DNA of 16,340 nucleotides, from contig DAHXMK010000258.1 in assembly GCA_027365515.1 (NCBI GenBank), forward strand, positions 1 to 16,340, in the 5' to 3' direction. The notes below the pieces were generated by a model, which saw nothing but the letters and a program-made list of their open reading frames with translations, was not told the DNA's origin and ran no database searches. Shown here piece after piece: positions 7,434 through 15,096 of this stretch (its first letter is position 1; every line of letters starts with the position of its first letter). Source of the stretch: Candidatus Aminicenantota bacterium. GTDB lineage: Bacteria > Acidobacteriota > UBA4820 > DSQY01. The translations under genes were made by a program, and so were the position numbers.

Positions 7434-8975
7434 TTGGGAGAAAACCGCGCCTTGACTCGCACTGGGCGGGTTCTGGCGATATTGATCCTCGGCGCTGCTT
7501 TGGCCTTCCGCCTCTGGTGGGCGATAGTTCTGCCGAGCGATGTGCCAGGGGACACGGTCCTCTACGAGAACTTCGCGGCCAATTTGTTGCATCATGGTGT
7601 CTATTCTGGCGAAGACGCCCACCCCTATTCGCCCAGCTATATAAGGACTCCAGGATATCCTCTTTTTTTGGCCGGAGTTTACTCCCTCTTCGGAACGCGC
7701 AACGACGCAGCTGTGAGGGCCGTTCAAGCCTTGATTGACACGGCAACATGCCTTCTGGCGGCTCTCTTGGCGCTTGCCTGGTGCCCGCCAGGCTGGAGCA
7801 ATGGCCGAAAGCAATTGGCTTTTCTATCGGCGCTTGCCGTTGCTTCGGCCTGCCCGATGGTGGCGCTTTACGTCGGGACGGTTCTTTCCGAAACTCTCAC
7901 TTTTTTTCTGGGAACCTTTTGCATTCTGGCGGCCTCGTATGCGCTTAAAGAAAATGGCGGAGCGTTGGCTTGGTGGGCCGCCTGCGGAGCGCTGGGTGGG
8001 CTGGCGACGATGGTTCGCCCTGACAGCGGCCTGCTCCTGGGGGCGGCCGGAGGAACAATGGCGCTTCTTGCGCTATGGGAGGCATGGAAAAACCGCCAGG
8101 AGGACGGCGCGGTCATGCGCTCACTAAAAAGCGCTTTGGCGAAAGGGGCCGCCCTTTCGTTGGCTTTCGCGGCAGTGCTTGCTCCGTGGACGATTCGCAA
8201 CGCCGTGGTATTCCGCGCCTTCATGCCGCTCTCCCCGGTCCACGCCAACATGCCTGGAGAGTTCGTCCCCCAAGGCTATTACTCGTGGGTTAGAAGCTGG
8301 ATAACCGACCAGCGGTACATAGATCCGTTTCTCTGGGAACTGGGCACGCTCCCCCTCGACATTTCGCAGCTTCCGGCGCAGGCCTGCGATTCCACCCAAG
8401 AGCGCCAGCGAGTTGCCGCGCTGTTCAAGTCGGTCAACCCGGAGCAGGGCCAGGCACAGAGCAGCCAGGAATCAAGCGGCAGCGGAGACGAGGAGCAGGG
8501 CGACGAGCCACTTGCCGGGGCGGAGATCACGCCCCAAGCGGACGCCGAATTCATGAAACTTGCCGAGGAGCGGCGGAGAAGCCACCCCTTCAGAACCTTC
8601 CTGCTTTTGCCGGCAACGCGGGCCGTCACCATGTGGTTCGACACCCACAGCCTTTACACCCCATTCGAGGACGAACTCCTGCCGTTTTCGCACCTTGACT
8701 GGCAGAGCTTGGATACGCTATGGCTTCTTCTCTTCATGGGACTGGTCTGGTTTCACACCGTTTTCGGCTGGCTCGGCGCCGGGGTGCTTTTCAAAGAGCA
8801 TGAGAGTTGGCAATGGCTCCTTCTGCTCCTTTTGCTTTTCGCGCCGCGGGTCATCTTTTTCTCGACAATCGAGAACCCGGAACCGCGTTATCTCGTGGAA
8901 CTTTTCCCATTCACCTCTTCCCTTGCAGGCATAGCCGTGGCCTTTGTTTTGGGGCACCGTACACACTGCTATTGA
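7434..8975 (+). CDS. GT-C fold membrane glycosyltransferase (GT39/ArnT-like)
   Basis: Polytopic membrane enzyme of the type that moves a sugar from a polyprenyl-phosphate donor to a lipid, glycan or protein on the outer face of the inner membrane. Seen: about ten hydrophobic segments, first at 12-33; the first outside loop PSDVPGDTVLYENFA (34-48), whose D40 is the likely catalytic acid; RTPGYPLFLAG (71-81); SETLTFFLG (152-160); LATMVRPDSGLLL (190-202); PWTIRN (251-256); and NPEPRYLVELFP (481-492). These fit the family. Odd: residues 337-375 form a hydrophilic Q/S/E/G-rich stretch in the outside part. The start is uncertain: TTG 7434 gives 513 aa but has no clear ribosome site; TTG 7452 sits 11 bases behind GGGAG. 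An in-frame stop at 7401 limits the choice. Acceptor unknown. Confidence 0.85.
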   Translation: MGENRALTRTGRVLAILILGAALAFRLWWAIVLPSDVPGDTVLYENFAANLLHHGVYSGEDAHPYSPSYIRTPGYPLFLAGVYSLFGTRNDAAVRAVQALIDTATCLLAALLALAWCPPGWSNGRKQLAFLSALAVASACPMVALYVGTVLSETLTFFLGTFCILAASYALKENGGALAWWAACGALGGLATMVRPDSGLLLGAAGGTMALLALWEAWKNRQEDGAVMRSLKSALAKGAALSLAFAAVLAPWTIRNAVVFRAFMPLSPVHANMPGEFVPQGYYSWVRSWITDQRYIDPFLWELGTLPLDISQLPAQACDSTQERQRVAALFKSVNPEQGQAQSSQESSGSGDEEQGDEPLAGAEITPQADAEFMKLAEERRRSHPFRTFLLLPATRAVTMWFDTHSLYTPFEDELLPFSHLDWQSLDTLWLLLFMGLVWFHTVFGWLGAGVLFKEHESWQWLLLLLLLFAPRVIFFSTIENPEPRYLVELFPFTSSLAGIAVAFVLGHRTHCY

Positions 8976-9244
8976 ATTTGCCCCACCATTTCGGCTCAAA
9001 AACGGCTACCAGGTTCACACGCCTGCTGCCACCAACGTTATCGCGCTATATCATCTTTATTTGCACATAGTTAGCCGAAAGCGGCATTCTGGGCCATGGT
9101 CAGCGTGAACACAGTATCCGCTTTCTTGCGGGCAGTTAAACTTGGATACTTAGCCTAACTCATTGGTAATATGAACAATTGCCCTCCATCTCGCTCGCTG
9201 GCACGAGGTATGCTTTGCTGGCCGGTGGTGAGGAGGTGCGTGCT
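8976..9244 (+). other. AT-richer gap with inverted repeats before the secreted-protein cluster
   Basis: This 269-bp stretch separates the glycosyltransferase gene from the lipase-like gene and must hold the promoter of the latter. It contains GCCG-AAAG-CGGC (9074-9085) and CCGC-TTTCTT-GCGG (9118-9131). The two elements can also pair with each other through GAAAGCGG (9077-9084) and CCGCTTTC (9118-9125), and AGTTAG (9069-9074) can pair with CTAACT (9155-9160). I do not recognise a known riboswitch. No credible coding frame is present. Confidence 0.5.
9142..9170 (+). promoter_or_regulatory. Weak candidate promoter for the secreted cluster
   Basis: TTGGAT (9142-9147) and GGTAAT (9165-9170) are 17 bp apart. 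Both match the sigma70 consensus only partly, so this is a guess based on position about 75 bp before the lipase-like gene. Confidence 0.25.
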
Positions 9245-10072
9245 ATGAGCAGACGGCTATTGTGGGCATTTCTAGCCGCGTCGCTCCTTTGGAGCGGCGG
9301 AGTCTTCGCGAAAACTGGAGTCGCTCTGGTTCACGGCAAAGGCGGAGCCAGCCTAGCCAACGCATCAACGGCGTGGAACTACTGGACGTCGCCTATGATC
9401 TCGGCGGTGACGAAAGGTTATACAGTTCCTTACGTCGTCTGCCATTACGACGGCACCCAATACATGTGGGTGGCGGCGAACCAGGTTGCCGACCAGCTCT
9501 ACGATTTTATAACCTCGCAGGGGATTACAGACCTCGTGATAGACACCCATTCCTTTGGCGGAACGGTCACCAGGTGGATATTCTCCAACCCTTCCTACTA
9601 TTGGAAATACTCCAAAATCATTAGCGTGACCAGGTGGGTCAACACGATAGCCGGGCCGCACAAAGGTTCCGAGGCGGCGGACTTGGCGGGAACACTTTCG
9701 GGTTCCTGGCTCACCGGGTGGCTCGTGGACCTAATCGGCGAAAACACCGATTCGACGAAAAACTGCCGCACCTCTTGGATGGCCTACTACAACCAGTACT
9801 ACTTGTACGGGACATCCGGTCGCCCGGGGCTTCCGAAGACCTTCTATACGATCTCGGGATGGGGGCTTCTGAACGATTGGGCTCACGCCGAAGACTTCGG
9901 CTTGGCTGCGCTATCGGTGGCCAGCGGTTTTCCGGGCGAAGATGACGGCATGGTCGGCCAGTATTCGGCGGAAGCCATCGGCGTCCTCTGGTTCAGGACG
10001 GAGGCGAACCACCACCACAACCGCCGGAACGATTTCAAGCCCATCGGCACCTATCTCAGCTACGACTTTTAG
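9245..10072 (+). CDS. Secreted lipase/esterase-like alpha/beta hydrolase
   Basis: Probably hydrolyses an ester, such as a lipid, outside the cytoplasm. The frame is open from 9179, but ATG 9245 is preferred: AGGAGGTG (9231-9238) lies 6 bases before it, and the protein then starts with a textbook signal peptide (MSRR, hydrophobic 5-20, cleavage after VFA at 22). The 275-aa product shows the fold in order: strand and oxyanion loop VALVHGKGG (26-34), nucleophile elbow DTHSFGGT with S103 (100-107), WVNTIAGPHKGSEAADL (131-147), a likely acid in GEDDGMVG (231-238), and a histidine cluster NHHHN (255-259). Odd: the elbow is THSFG rather than GxSxG; a Thr at this place is known in some lipases such as Candida antarctica lipase B. 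It opens the secreted cluster; the next gene begins 10 bp later. Confidence 0.8.
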   Translation: MSRRLLWAFLAASLLWSGGVFAKTGVALVHGKGGASLANASTAWNYWTSPMISAVTKGYTVPYVVCHYDGTQYMWVAANQVADQLYDFITSQGITDLVIDTHSFGGTVTRWIFSNPSYYWKYSKIISVTRWVNTIAGPHKGSEAADLAGTLSGSWLTGWLVDLIGENTDSTKNCRTSWMAYYNQYYLYGTSGRPGLPKTFYTISGWGLLNDWAHAEDFGLAALSVASGFPGEDDGMVGQYSAEAIGVLWFRTEANHHHNRRNDFKPIGTYLSYDF

Positions 10073-10082
10073 GGGGTGAGCC

Positions 10083-11330
10083 ATGCGCAAGCTCGTGACG
10101 CTGGGACTTGGTCTGGTCTGTTTCGCCTTGGTGGCCCCATCGCTCTCTGTCCGCTCGGCAACGCCTCAAGGAGGAGTGGCGCAAGGTTTTGCCCCCAACA
10201 CCGTTTACGAAAAGCCGTCTGTCCCCGTACAAGTTTCGGGGCTTGACGCCTTCGTCGTTGACGCGGCCAGCACCAAGCAGGTGCAGGTCACGCTTCGCGG
10301 GCCGGGTGGAGCGGTGGTGGTCTGGCCGGTAGGGAGCTCGGTTCCAGAAACCGGAATCAAGCTTGTACCACCATCAAAAGGGAGCCAGGGTTATCGCGCC
10401 GCCCAAGCCGCGGCCGCCTTCACGAACATGCCGGCCGAGGGGCTTCCGGAGCTTGTTGATCTTCCGCCTTTCGCCTCGATGGCCAAGGTAAGCGTCAACG
10501 CTCCGGTTCAATACACGCTCGACCTTTCCAAGGCTCAAAGCGGAGCGCGGGCCTTTATGGTGGCGGTTCGTGACGGATCAGATATACGAATGGCTGTCAG
10601 CCTCGGGAAGCTGTCCGTCCCCGCTCGCGGCAGGCAGGTCATCGAAGCCCGTCTCTATGACGCGTCGAACGGAACGCCGCTGACGGGCTTCAGGGTTGAA
10701 GCGCGCCTCAAGGAGGGAAATGGGAAAGCCACGCTGCCGGTGCTCCTTCACGATGACGGAAGAGGGCCGGACCGCCAAGCCGGCGACGGCATCTATTCCG
10801 CCTTCCTGCCGCCTGGCCAGCCCGGCGCCATGGCCGACGTCAAAGTTGACGCCTATGGCACGTGGCAGGGACTGCCCCTCCACCGCGTCGCCCAAACGGC
10901 TTTCGGCCGCCAGGGGGGACTGGTTTCGATCGCCTCCGTGGGCGCCGCTTCCATAACTCGCGGTGAGGATGGCCTCATTCAATCCCTCGTCATGCCAATT
11001 AAGTTGGTGGTCGGAAAACCTGGAAACTATCGTATTCAGGCGGTCTTGACCGGCAAGTGGGGCGGCGGAGAAGTACTTGTTGCTTACGCAAGCACGGAAG
11101 CCCGGCTGACAAGAAACCAGGAGGTCTCCCTGACTTTTCCGGGAAGCGCTCTGGCGCAAGCCGGCGCCGAGCCGCCGTTTACAGTAAGGGATATCTCGAT
11201 CGCGAGCCTCGACAAGGTCGAAGTGGAGGACTCGATTGACGGCGGTAGCACAATTGGGGGCTTCACGCTCGCTGACTGCCCTGCTTCTGAAACTATGCAG
11301 GAGACGCCTGCAAAGGCTCCGGTCCCGTGA
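10083..11330 (+). CDS. Exported beta-rich protein paired with the lipase-like gene
   Basis: Function not established. The start is ATG 10083; the GGGGGTGAG ribosome site lies directly behind the stop codon of the lipase-like gene, implying translational coupling. The signal peptide is MRK plus a hydrophobic 4-20, with cleavage around residue 26 (RSA). The 415-aa product appears to be mostly beta-strand. Residues about 47-82 look like one strand-rich domain, and 185-275 like an Ig-type domain containing LHDDGRGPDRQAGDGIYS (222-239). That acidic DDG...D...GDGIYS loop occurs in secreted Ig-like domains such as those of DUF4785-type proteins and may bind calcium; this family link is from memory. 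The tail is Pro/Ala/Thr-rich with no anchor. A partner or substrate-binding role for the lipase is an inference from coupling. Confidence 0.7.
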   Translation: MRKLVTLGLGLVCFALVAPSLSVRSATPQGGVAQGFAPNTVYEKPSVPVQVSGLDAFVVDAASTKQVQVTLRGPGGAVVVWPVGSSVPETGIKLVPPSKGSQGYRAAQAAAAFTNMPAEGLPELVDLPPFASMAKVSVNAPVQYTLDLSKAQSGARAFMVAVRDGSDIRMAVSLGKLSVPARGRQVIEARLYDASNGTPLTGFRVEARLKEGNGKATLPVLLHDDGRGPDRQAGDGIYSAFLPPGQPGAMADVKVDAYGTWQGLPLHRVAQTAFGRQGGLVSIASVGAASITRGEDGLIQSLVMPIKLVVGKPGNYRIQAVLTGKWGGGEVLVAYASTEARLTRNQEVSLTFPGSALAQAGAEPPFTVRDISIASLDKVEVEDSIDGGSTIGGFTLADCPASETMQETPAKAPVP

Positions 11331-11404
11331 GTGGTGCGCAAGAACAGCAAAGAAAGGGCGCTCGGAAGGGCTTGTGCCGCTTTCGTTGCGCTGGAGGTGG
11401 TGAG

Positions 11405-14400
11405 ATGAGGCAGCTACAAATTTTCAGAAACGGCGGCAAGAAGCTTGCGTCGCTCTCATGCAGGATGAGGTTGGCGGTGGTAATAGGCATTCTTTCGTGG
11501 AGCCTGGCGCTATTCGCCACGACCATCGTCCACGGCCCGCGAATCGGCCTGGTGACCCAGAGCGCGGCGACTATCTACTGGGACACCGACACCGCTGGAA
11601 CCGGGTCGGTAAGCTGGGGAACGACGAGCAGCTACGGCTCCTCCCTCGCCGAGACCTCCTCGGTAACGAACCACAGGCTCACCATCAGCGGCTTGTCCGC
11701 GAGCACGACCTACCACTACAAGGTGACTACGGGCGGAGTCTCGTCGGCCGATTACACCTTCTCGACAGCCGTGCCCGTGGGCACGGACTTCACCTTTATC
11801 ACCATGGCCGACAGCCGGGGGAATTCGGCCTCCGCCGACCAGCAGGGGCTTCCGCAGTCCTTTATAAACATCATTACTCGCGAAGTCGCCGCTCACGCAT
11901 CATTCGCCCTTTTCGGCGGCGACATGTTCTACGGCAGCTCGACCCAGGCGACGCAGCAAATTCTCTATGACAAATTCAAGATAGCGACCGACCCGCTCGC
12001 CCACACGACTCCTTTCCTCGTCGCCGTCGGCAACCACGAGATGAACTTCACGAGCTATTCCACGATCAACATGTTCAACCAGGAGTTCGCCCAGCCGCAG
12101 ACCGGCCCTTCTGGCTACCCCGGCACAGTCTTCTCGTTCGACTGGGGCAACAGCCACTTCGTCATCGTTGACACCTGCCACGTCAACACGAGTTCCAACT
12201 GCGGCGGCGGTACGAACAACTGCATGTACTACATGTTCGACGACATGCTCAACTGGCTCGATTCCGACTTGGCGTCAGCTCAGTCGCGAGGAGTCCGCCA
12301 CATTTTCGTGATGGGCCACTCCCACGCTTACGCCGATGCCTCCTGGACGCTCAATTACATGGGCAACTACCCGACCCAGAGGGACAAGTTCTGGACCATC
12401 CTCGCCAACCATAAAGTTGACGCCTACATCTGCGGCCACATCCACGAGTTTCACGACAACCTCGGCCAGCAGGGGGTCGTCCAGTGGCTGAACGGAAACT
12501 CGGGCGCCGGCTCTGGGCCGTACGACTGGACCTTGTGGCAGATCCACGGGGATACGGCTACCGCGACTCTGTACGACGACAGCGGAGCCCAGGTAAGCCA
12601 GCTTGCCATCCAGAGTTCCCAGGGCGGCGGTTGCACTCTACCGGCGGTCAGCCTGACAAGCCCGGCTGGAGGCGCGACGGTTTCAGGAGTCGTCACGTTC
12701 GCGGCGAGCGTGAGCGCCTCGCCGGCGCCAAGCCAGGTCAGCTTTGCCGTGGATGGCACCACCGTTGCCACGGTCACATCCTCGCCGTGGAGCTATAGCT
12801 GGAACAGCGCAAGCGTTGCCAACGGCAGCCACTCCATCACCGCCACCGCCGTCAACTCCTGCGGCAGCACGACCTCAACGGCCGTCAGCGTTACCGTCTC
12901 GAATTCGTCAACGACCTACGCTATTTCGGGAACGGTTTCAGGCGCCGTTTCCTCCGGCGTTGCCGTGGCTTTGAGCGGGACGTCGAGCGCGACCGCGACT
13001 ACTAGCAGCAGCGGCGCTTACACATTCAGCGGCTTGGCGAACGGAAGCTACACTGTAACGCCGAGCTTGAGCGGATACACCTTCAGCCCGGCGAGCACCT
13101 CCGTTACCGTCAATGGCGCCAACCAGACCGGGATCAACTTCACTTCATCCGCGGTGGCGCCATCGTCTGGAGTCGTGAACGGCGGGTTTGAAAGCGGCCT
13201 TGCCGGCTGGACGGCCGGAGGCGTAGTTGCGCCGACTCAGGTATCCAACGCCCACCACAGCGGCTCGTACTCCGCGAAGATCACCGGAGGAAGCAGCTCC
13301 GGCGACAGCACGCTCTACCAGGACGTGGCCATTCCCGCTGGCGGCGGGACTCTGACGTTCTGGTATTACCCGGTGTCGCCCGACACCATCTCCTACGACT
13401 GGCAGGAGATGGACATCACGAACACTTCCGGGACGGTTCTTGCCACGCCGCTCAAGGTGTGCAGCAACGCCTCCGCGTGGACGAGCGCGACCTACAACAT
13501 GGCTTCCTACGCCGGGACGACGGTCAGGCTTATGTTCAAGGTCCACGATGACGGCTATTCCGGCGACACGACCTACATGTACGTGGACGACGTGTCGCTC
13601 TCGACACCAACGGCGACTTACTCCATCTCCGGCACCGTAAGCGGCGCGGTCGCATCTGGCGTGACAGTGAGCCTTACGGGAACTTCGTCGGCGACCGCGA
13701 CGACCGGTACCGGCGGGACTTACAGCTTCAGCGGCTTGGCGAATGGAAGCTACACGGTGACGCCGAGCCTAAGCGGCTACACCTTCAGCCCGGCGAGCAC
13801 TGCCGTTACCGTCAATGGCGCCAACCAGACCGGGATCAACTTCACTTCATCCGCGGTGGCGCCATCTTCTGGAGTCGTGAACGGCGGGTTTGAAAGCGGC
13901 CTTACCGGCTGGACGGCCGGAGGCGTCGTTGCGCCGACCCAAGTGTCGAACGCCCACCACAGCGGTTCGTACTCCGCGAAGATCACCGGAGGAGGCAGCT
14001 CCGGCGACAGCACGCTCTACCAGGACGTGGCCATTCCCGCTGGCGGCGGGACGCTTACGTTCTGGTATTACCCGGTGTCGCCAGACACCATTTCCTACGA
14101 CTGGCAGGAGATGGACATCACGAACACCTCGGGGACGGTTCTTGCCACTCCGCTCAAGGTGTGCAGCAACGGCTCCGCGTGGACGAGCGTGACCTACAAC
14201 ATGGTTTCGTATGCCGGGACGACGGTCAGGCTTATGTTCAAGGTCCACGATGACGGCTATTCCGGCGACACGACTTATATGTACGTTGACGACGTGTCGC
14301 TCTCGACACCAACGGCGACCTATTCCATCTCCGGCACCGTAAGCGGCGCGGTCACGTCTGGCGTGACGATGAGCCTTACGGGAACTTCGTCGGCGACGGC

Positions 14401-15073
14401 GACGACCGGCACCGGCGGGACTTACAGCTTCAGCGGCTTGGCGAATGGAAGCTACACGGTGACGCCGAGCCTGAGCGGTTACACCTTCAGCCCGGCGAGC
14501 ACTGCCGTTACCGTCAATGGCGCCAACCAGACCGGGATCAATTTCACCGCCACTGCGGCTGGAGGAGGGACATCCCAACTACTCCTCAACCCCGGCTTCG
14601 AATCGGGCAACAACGGCAACTGGACCCTTTCCACCAGCACGTCGCACACGGTCATCACCACCGTCTCAAATCCGGCCGCGCCTCATGGCGGCTCATACCA
14701 GGCGAGCCTTGGCTATTACAACGGCACCTACTACAACAGCGAGACCGACTACATATCGCAGACCGTGACGATTCCCTCGGCCGCGACGGCGGCGACGCTG
14801 AACTTCTGGTACTACATCAAGACGCAGGAGACGACAACCTCGACGGCTTACGACAAGCTGACGGTAACCGTTGAAAACAGCTCCGGAACCGTCCTTTCCA
14901 CGCTGGTCACGCTGAGCAATCTCAACAAGACCTCCTCGTGGACGCAGAAGACGGGCCTCAACCTGCTTTCCTACAAGGGCCAGACGGTCGTTATCAAATT
15001 CAAGGCGGTTACGGATTCTAGCCTTGGAACGGCTTTCGCCCTGGACGACTGCGCGCTCAATGTGACACAATGA
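11405..15073 (+). CDS. Secreted purple-acid-phosphatase-like metallophosphoesterase with repetitive adhesive tail
   Basis: Likely hydrolyses phosphate esters at or outside the cell surface. The frame opens at 11327, but ATG 11405 has GGAGG 7 bases upstream and gives a signal peptide (basic 1-23, hydrophobic 24-36, cleavage after LFA at 38). Domains of the 1222-aa product: fibronectin-like (about 40-122), as in purple acid phosphatases; metallophosphoesterase (about 128-395) with D136 in ADSR, GGDMFYG (D173, Y176), GNHE (N210, H211), VMGHSH (H305, H307) and GHIH (H345, H347); Ig-like (413-500); then prealbumin-like modules at 505-580, 739-814 and 973-1048 alternating with jelly-roll modules at about 583-736, 817-970 and 1053-1222. 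Y176 supports the purple subgroup, though its first motif is normally DxG, not DSR. No sorting signal is seen at the end. Confidence 0.88.
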   Translation: MRQLQIFRNGGKKLASLSCRMRLAVVIGILSWSLALFATTIVHGPRIGLVTQSAATIYWDTDTAGTGSVSWGTTSSYGSSLAETSSVTNHRLTISGLSASTTYHYKVTTGGVSSADYTFSTAVPVGTDFTFITMADSRGNSASADQQGLPQSFINIITREVAAHASFALFGGDMFYGSSTQATQQILYDKFKIATDPLAHTTPFLVAVGNHEMNFTSYSTINMFNQEFAQPQTGPSGYPGTVFSFDWGNSHFVIVDTCHVNTSSNCGGGTNNCMYYMFDDMLNWLDSDLASAQSRGVRHIFVMGHSHAYADASWTLNYMGNYPTQRDKFWTILANHKVDAYICGHIHEFHDNLGQQGVVQWLNGNSGAGSGPYDWTLWQIHGDTATATLYDDSGAQVSQLAIQSSQGGGCTLPAVSLTSPAGGATVSGVVTFAASVSASPAPSQVSFAVDGTTVATVTSSPWSYSWNSASVANGSHSITATAVNSCGSTTSTAVSVTVSNSSTTYAISGTVSGAVSSGVAVALSGTSSATATTSSSGAYTFSGLANGSYTVTPSLSGYTFSPASTSVTVNGANQTGINFTSSAVAPSSGVVNGGFESGLAGWTAGGVVAPTQVSNAHHSGSYSAKITGGSSSGDSTLYQDVAIPAGGGTLTFWYYPVSPDTISYDWQEMDITNTSGTVLATPLKVCSNASAWTSATYNMASYAGTTVRLMFKVHDDGYSGDTTYMYVDDVSLSTPTATYSISGTVSGAVASGVTVSLTGTSSATATTGTGGTYSFSGLANGSYTVTPSLSGYTFSPASTAVTVNGANQTGINFTSSAVAPSSGVVNGGFESGLTGWTAGGVVAPTQVSNAHHSGSYSAKITGGGSSGDSTLYQDVAIPAGGGTLTFWYYPVSPDTISYDWQEMDITNTSGTVLATPLKVCSNGSAWTSVTYNMVSYAGTTVRLMFKVHDDGYSGDTTYMYVDDVSLSTPTATYSISGTVSGAVTSGVTMSLTGTSSATATTGTGGTYSFSGLANGSYTVTPSLSGYTFSPASTAVTVNGANQTGINFTATAAGGGTSQLLLNPGFESGNNGNWTLSTSTSHTVITTVSNPAAPHGGSYQASLGYYNGTYYNSETDYISQTVTIPSAATAATLNFWYYIKTQETTTSTAYDKLTVTVENSSGTVLSTLVTLSNLNKTSSWTQKTGLNLLSYKGQTVVIKFKAVTDSSLGTAFALDDCALNVTQ
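12914..13615 (+). repeat. 702-bp in-frame tandem repeat, copy 1
   Basis: Encodes one prealbumin-like module (YAISGTVSGAV...) plus one jelly-roll module (GVVNGGFESGLAGW...), 234 codons. Its first part has diverged from the other copies; its jelly-roll half is nearly identical to copy 2. Confidence 0.9.
13616..14317 (+). repeat. 702-bp in-frame tandem repeat, copy 2
   Basis: Starts exactly 702 bp after copy 1. The jelly-roll half differs from copy 1 at only about five residues (e.g. GLTGW for GLAGW, NGSAW for NASAW, MVSY for MASY). Confidence 0.9.
14318..14547 (+). repeat. 702-bp tandem repeat, partial copy 3
   Basis: Only the prealbumin-like module is repeated; homology stops at 14547, and a different jelly-roll module follows. 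It differs from the matching 230 bases of copy 2 (13616-13845) at 11 positions by my count, about 95% identity, mostly silent. Confidence 0.9.
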
Positions 15074-15096
15074 TTCCGTGAGGGCGCGTCAAAGGC

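Noticed and set aside
9069..9160. Integron attC-like site
   Set aside because: GCCTAAC fits one core half-site, but GTTAGCC does not fit the other and the two are in the wrong order; no integrase is present.
9179..9244. Upstream extension of the lipase-like gene
   Set aside because: The extension would place 22 residues before a perfect signal peptide, and the AGGAGGTG site belongs to ATG 9245.
9061..9244. c-di-GMP (GEMM) riboswitch before a secreted cluster
   Set aside because: The expected conserved loop and tetraloop-receptor sequences are not visible.
11327..11404. GTG start of the phosphatase overlapping the previous stop codon
   Set aside because: ATG 11405 has a far better ribosome site and leaves a normal signal peptide; the extra 26 residues look like translated leader.
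13847..14578. 243-aa - strand open frame, and a 133-aa relative at 13145-13546, that look like paralogues
   Set aside because: They resemble each other only because they read the reverse of the 702-bp repeat in the phosphatase gene.
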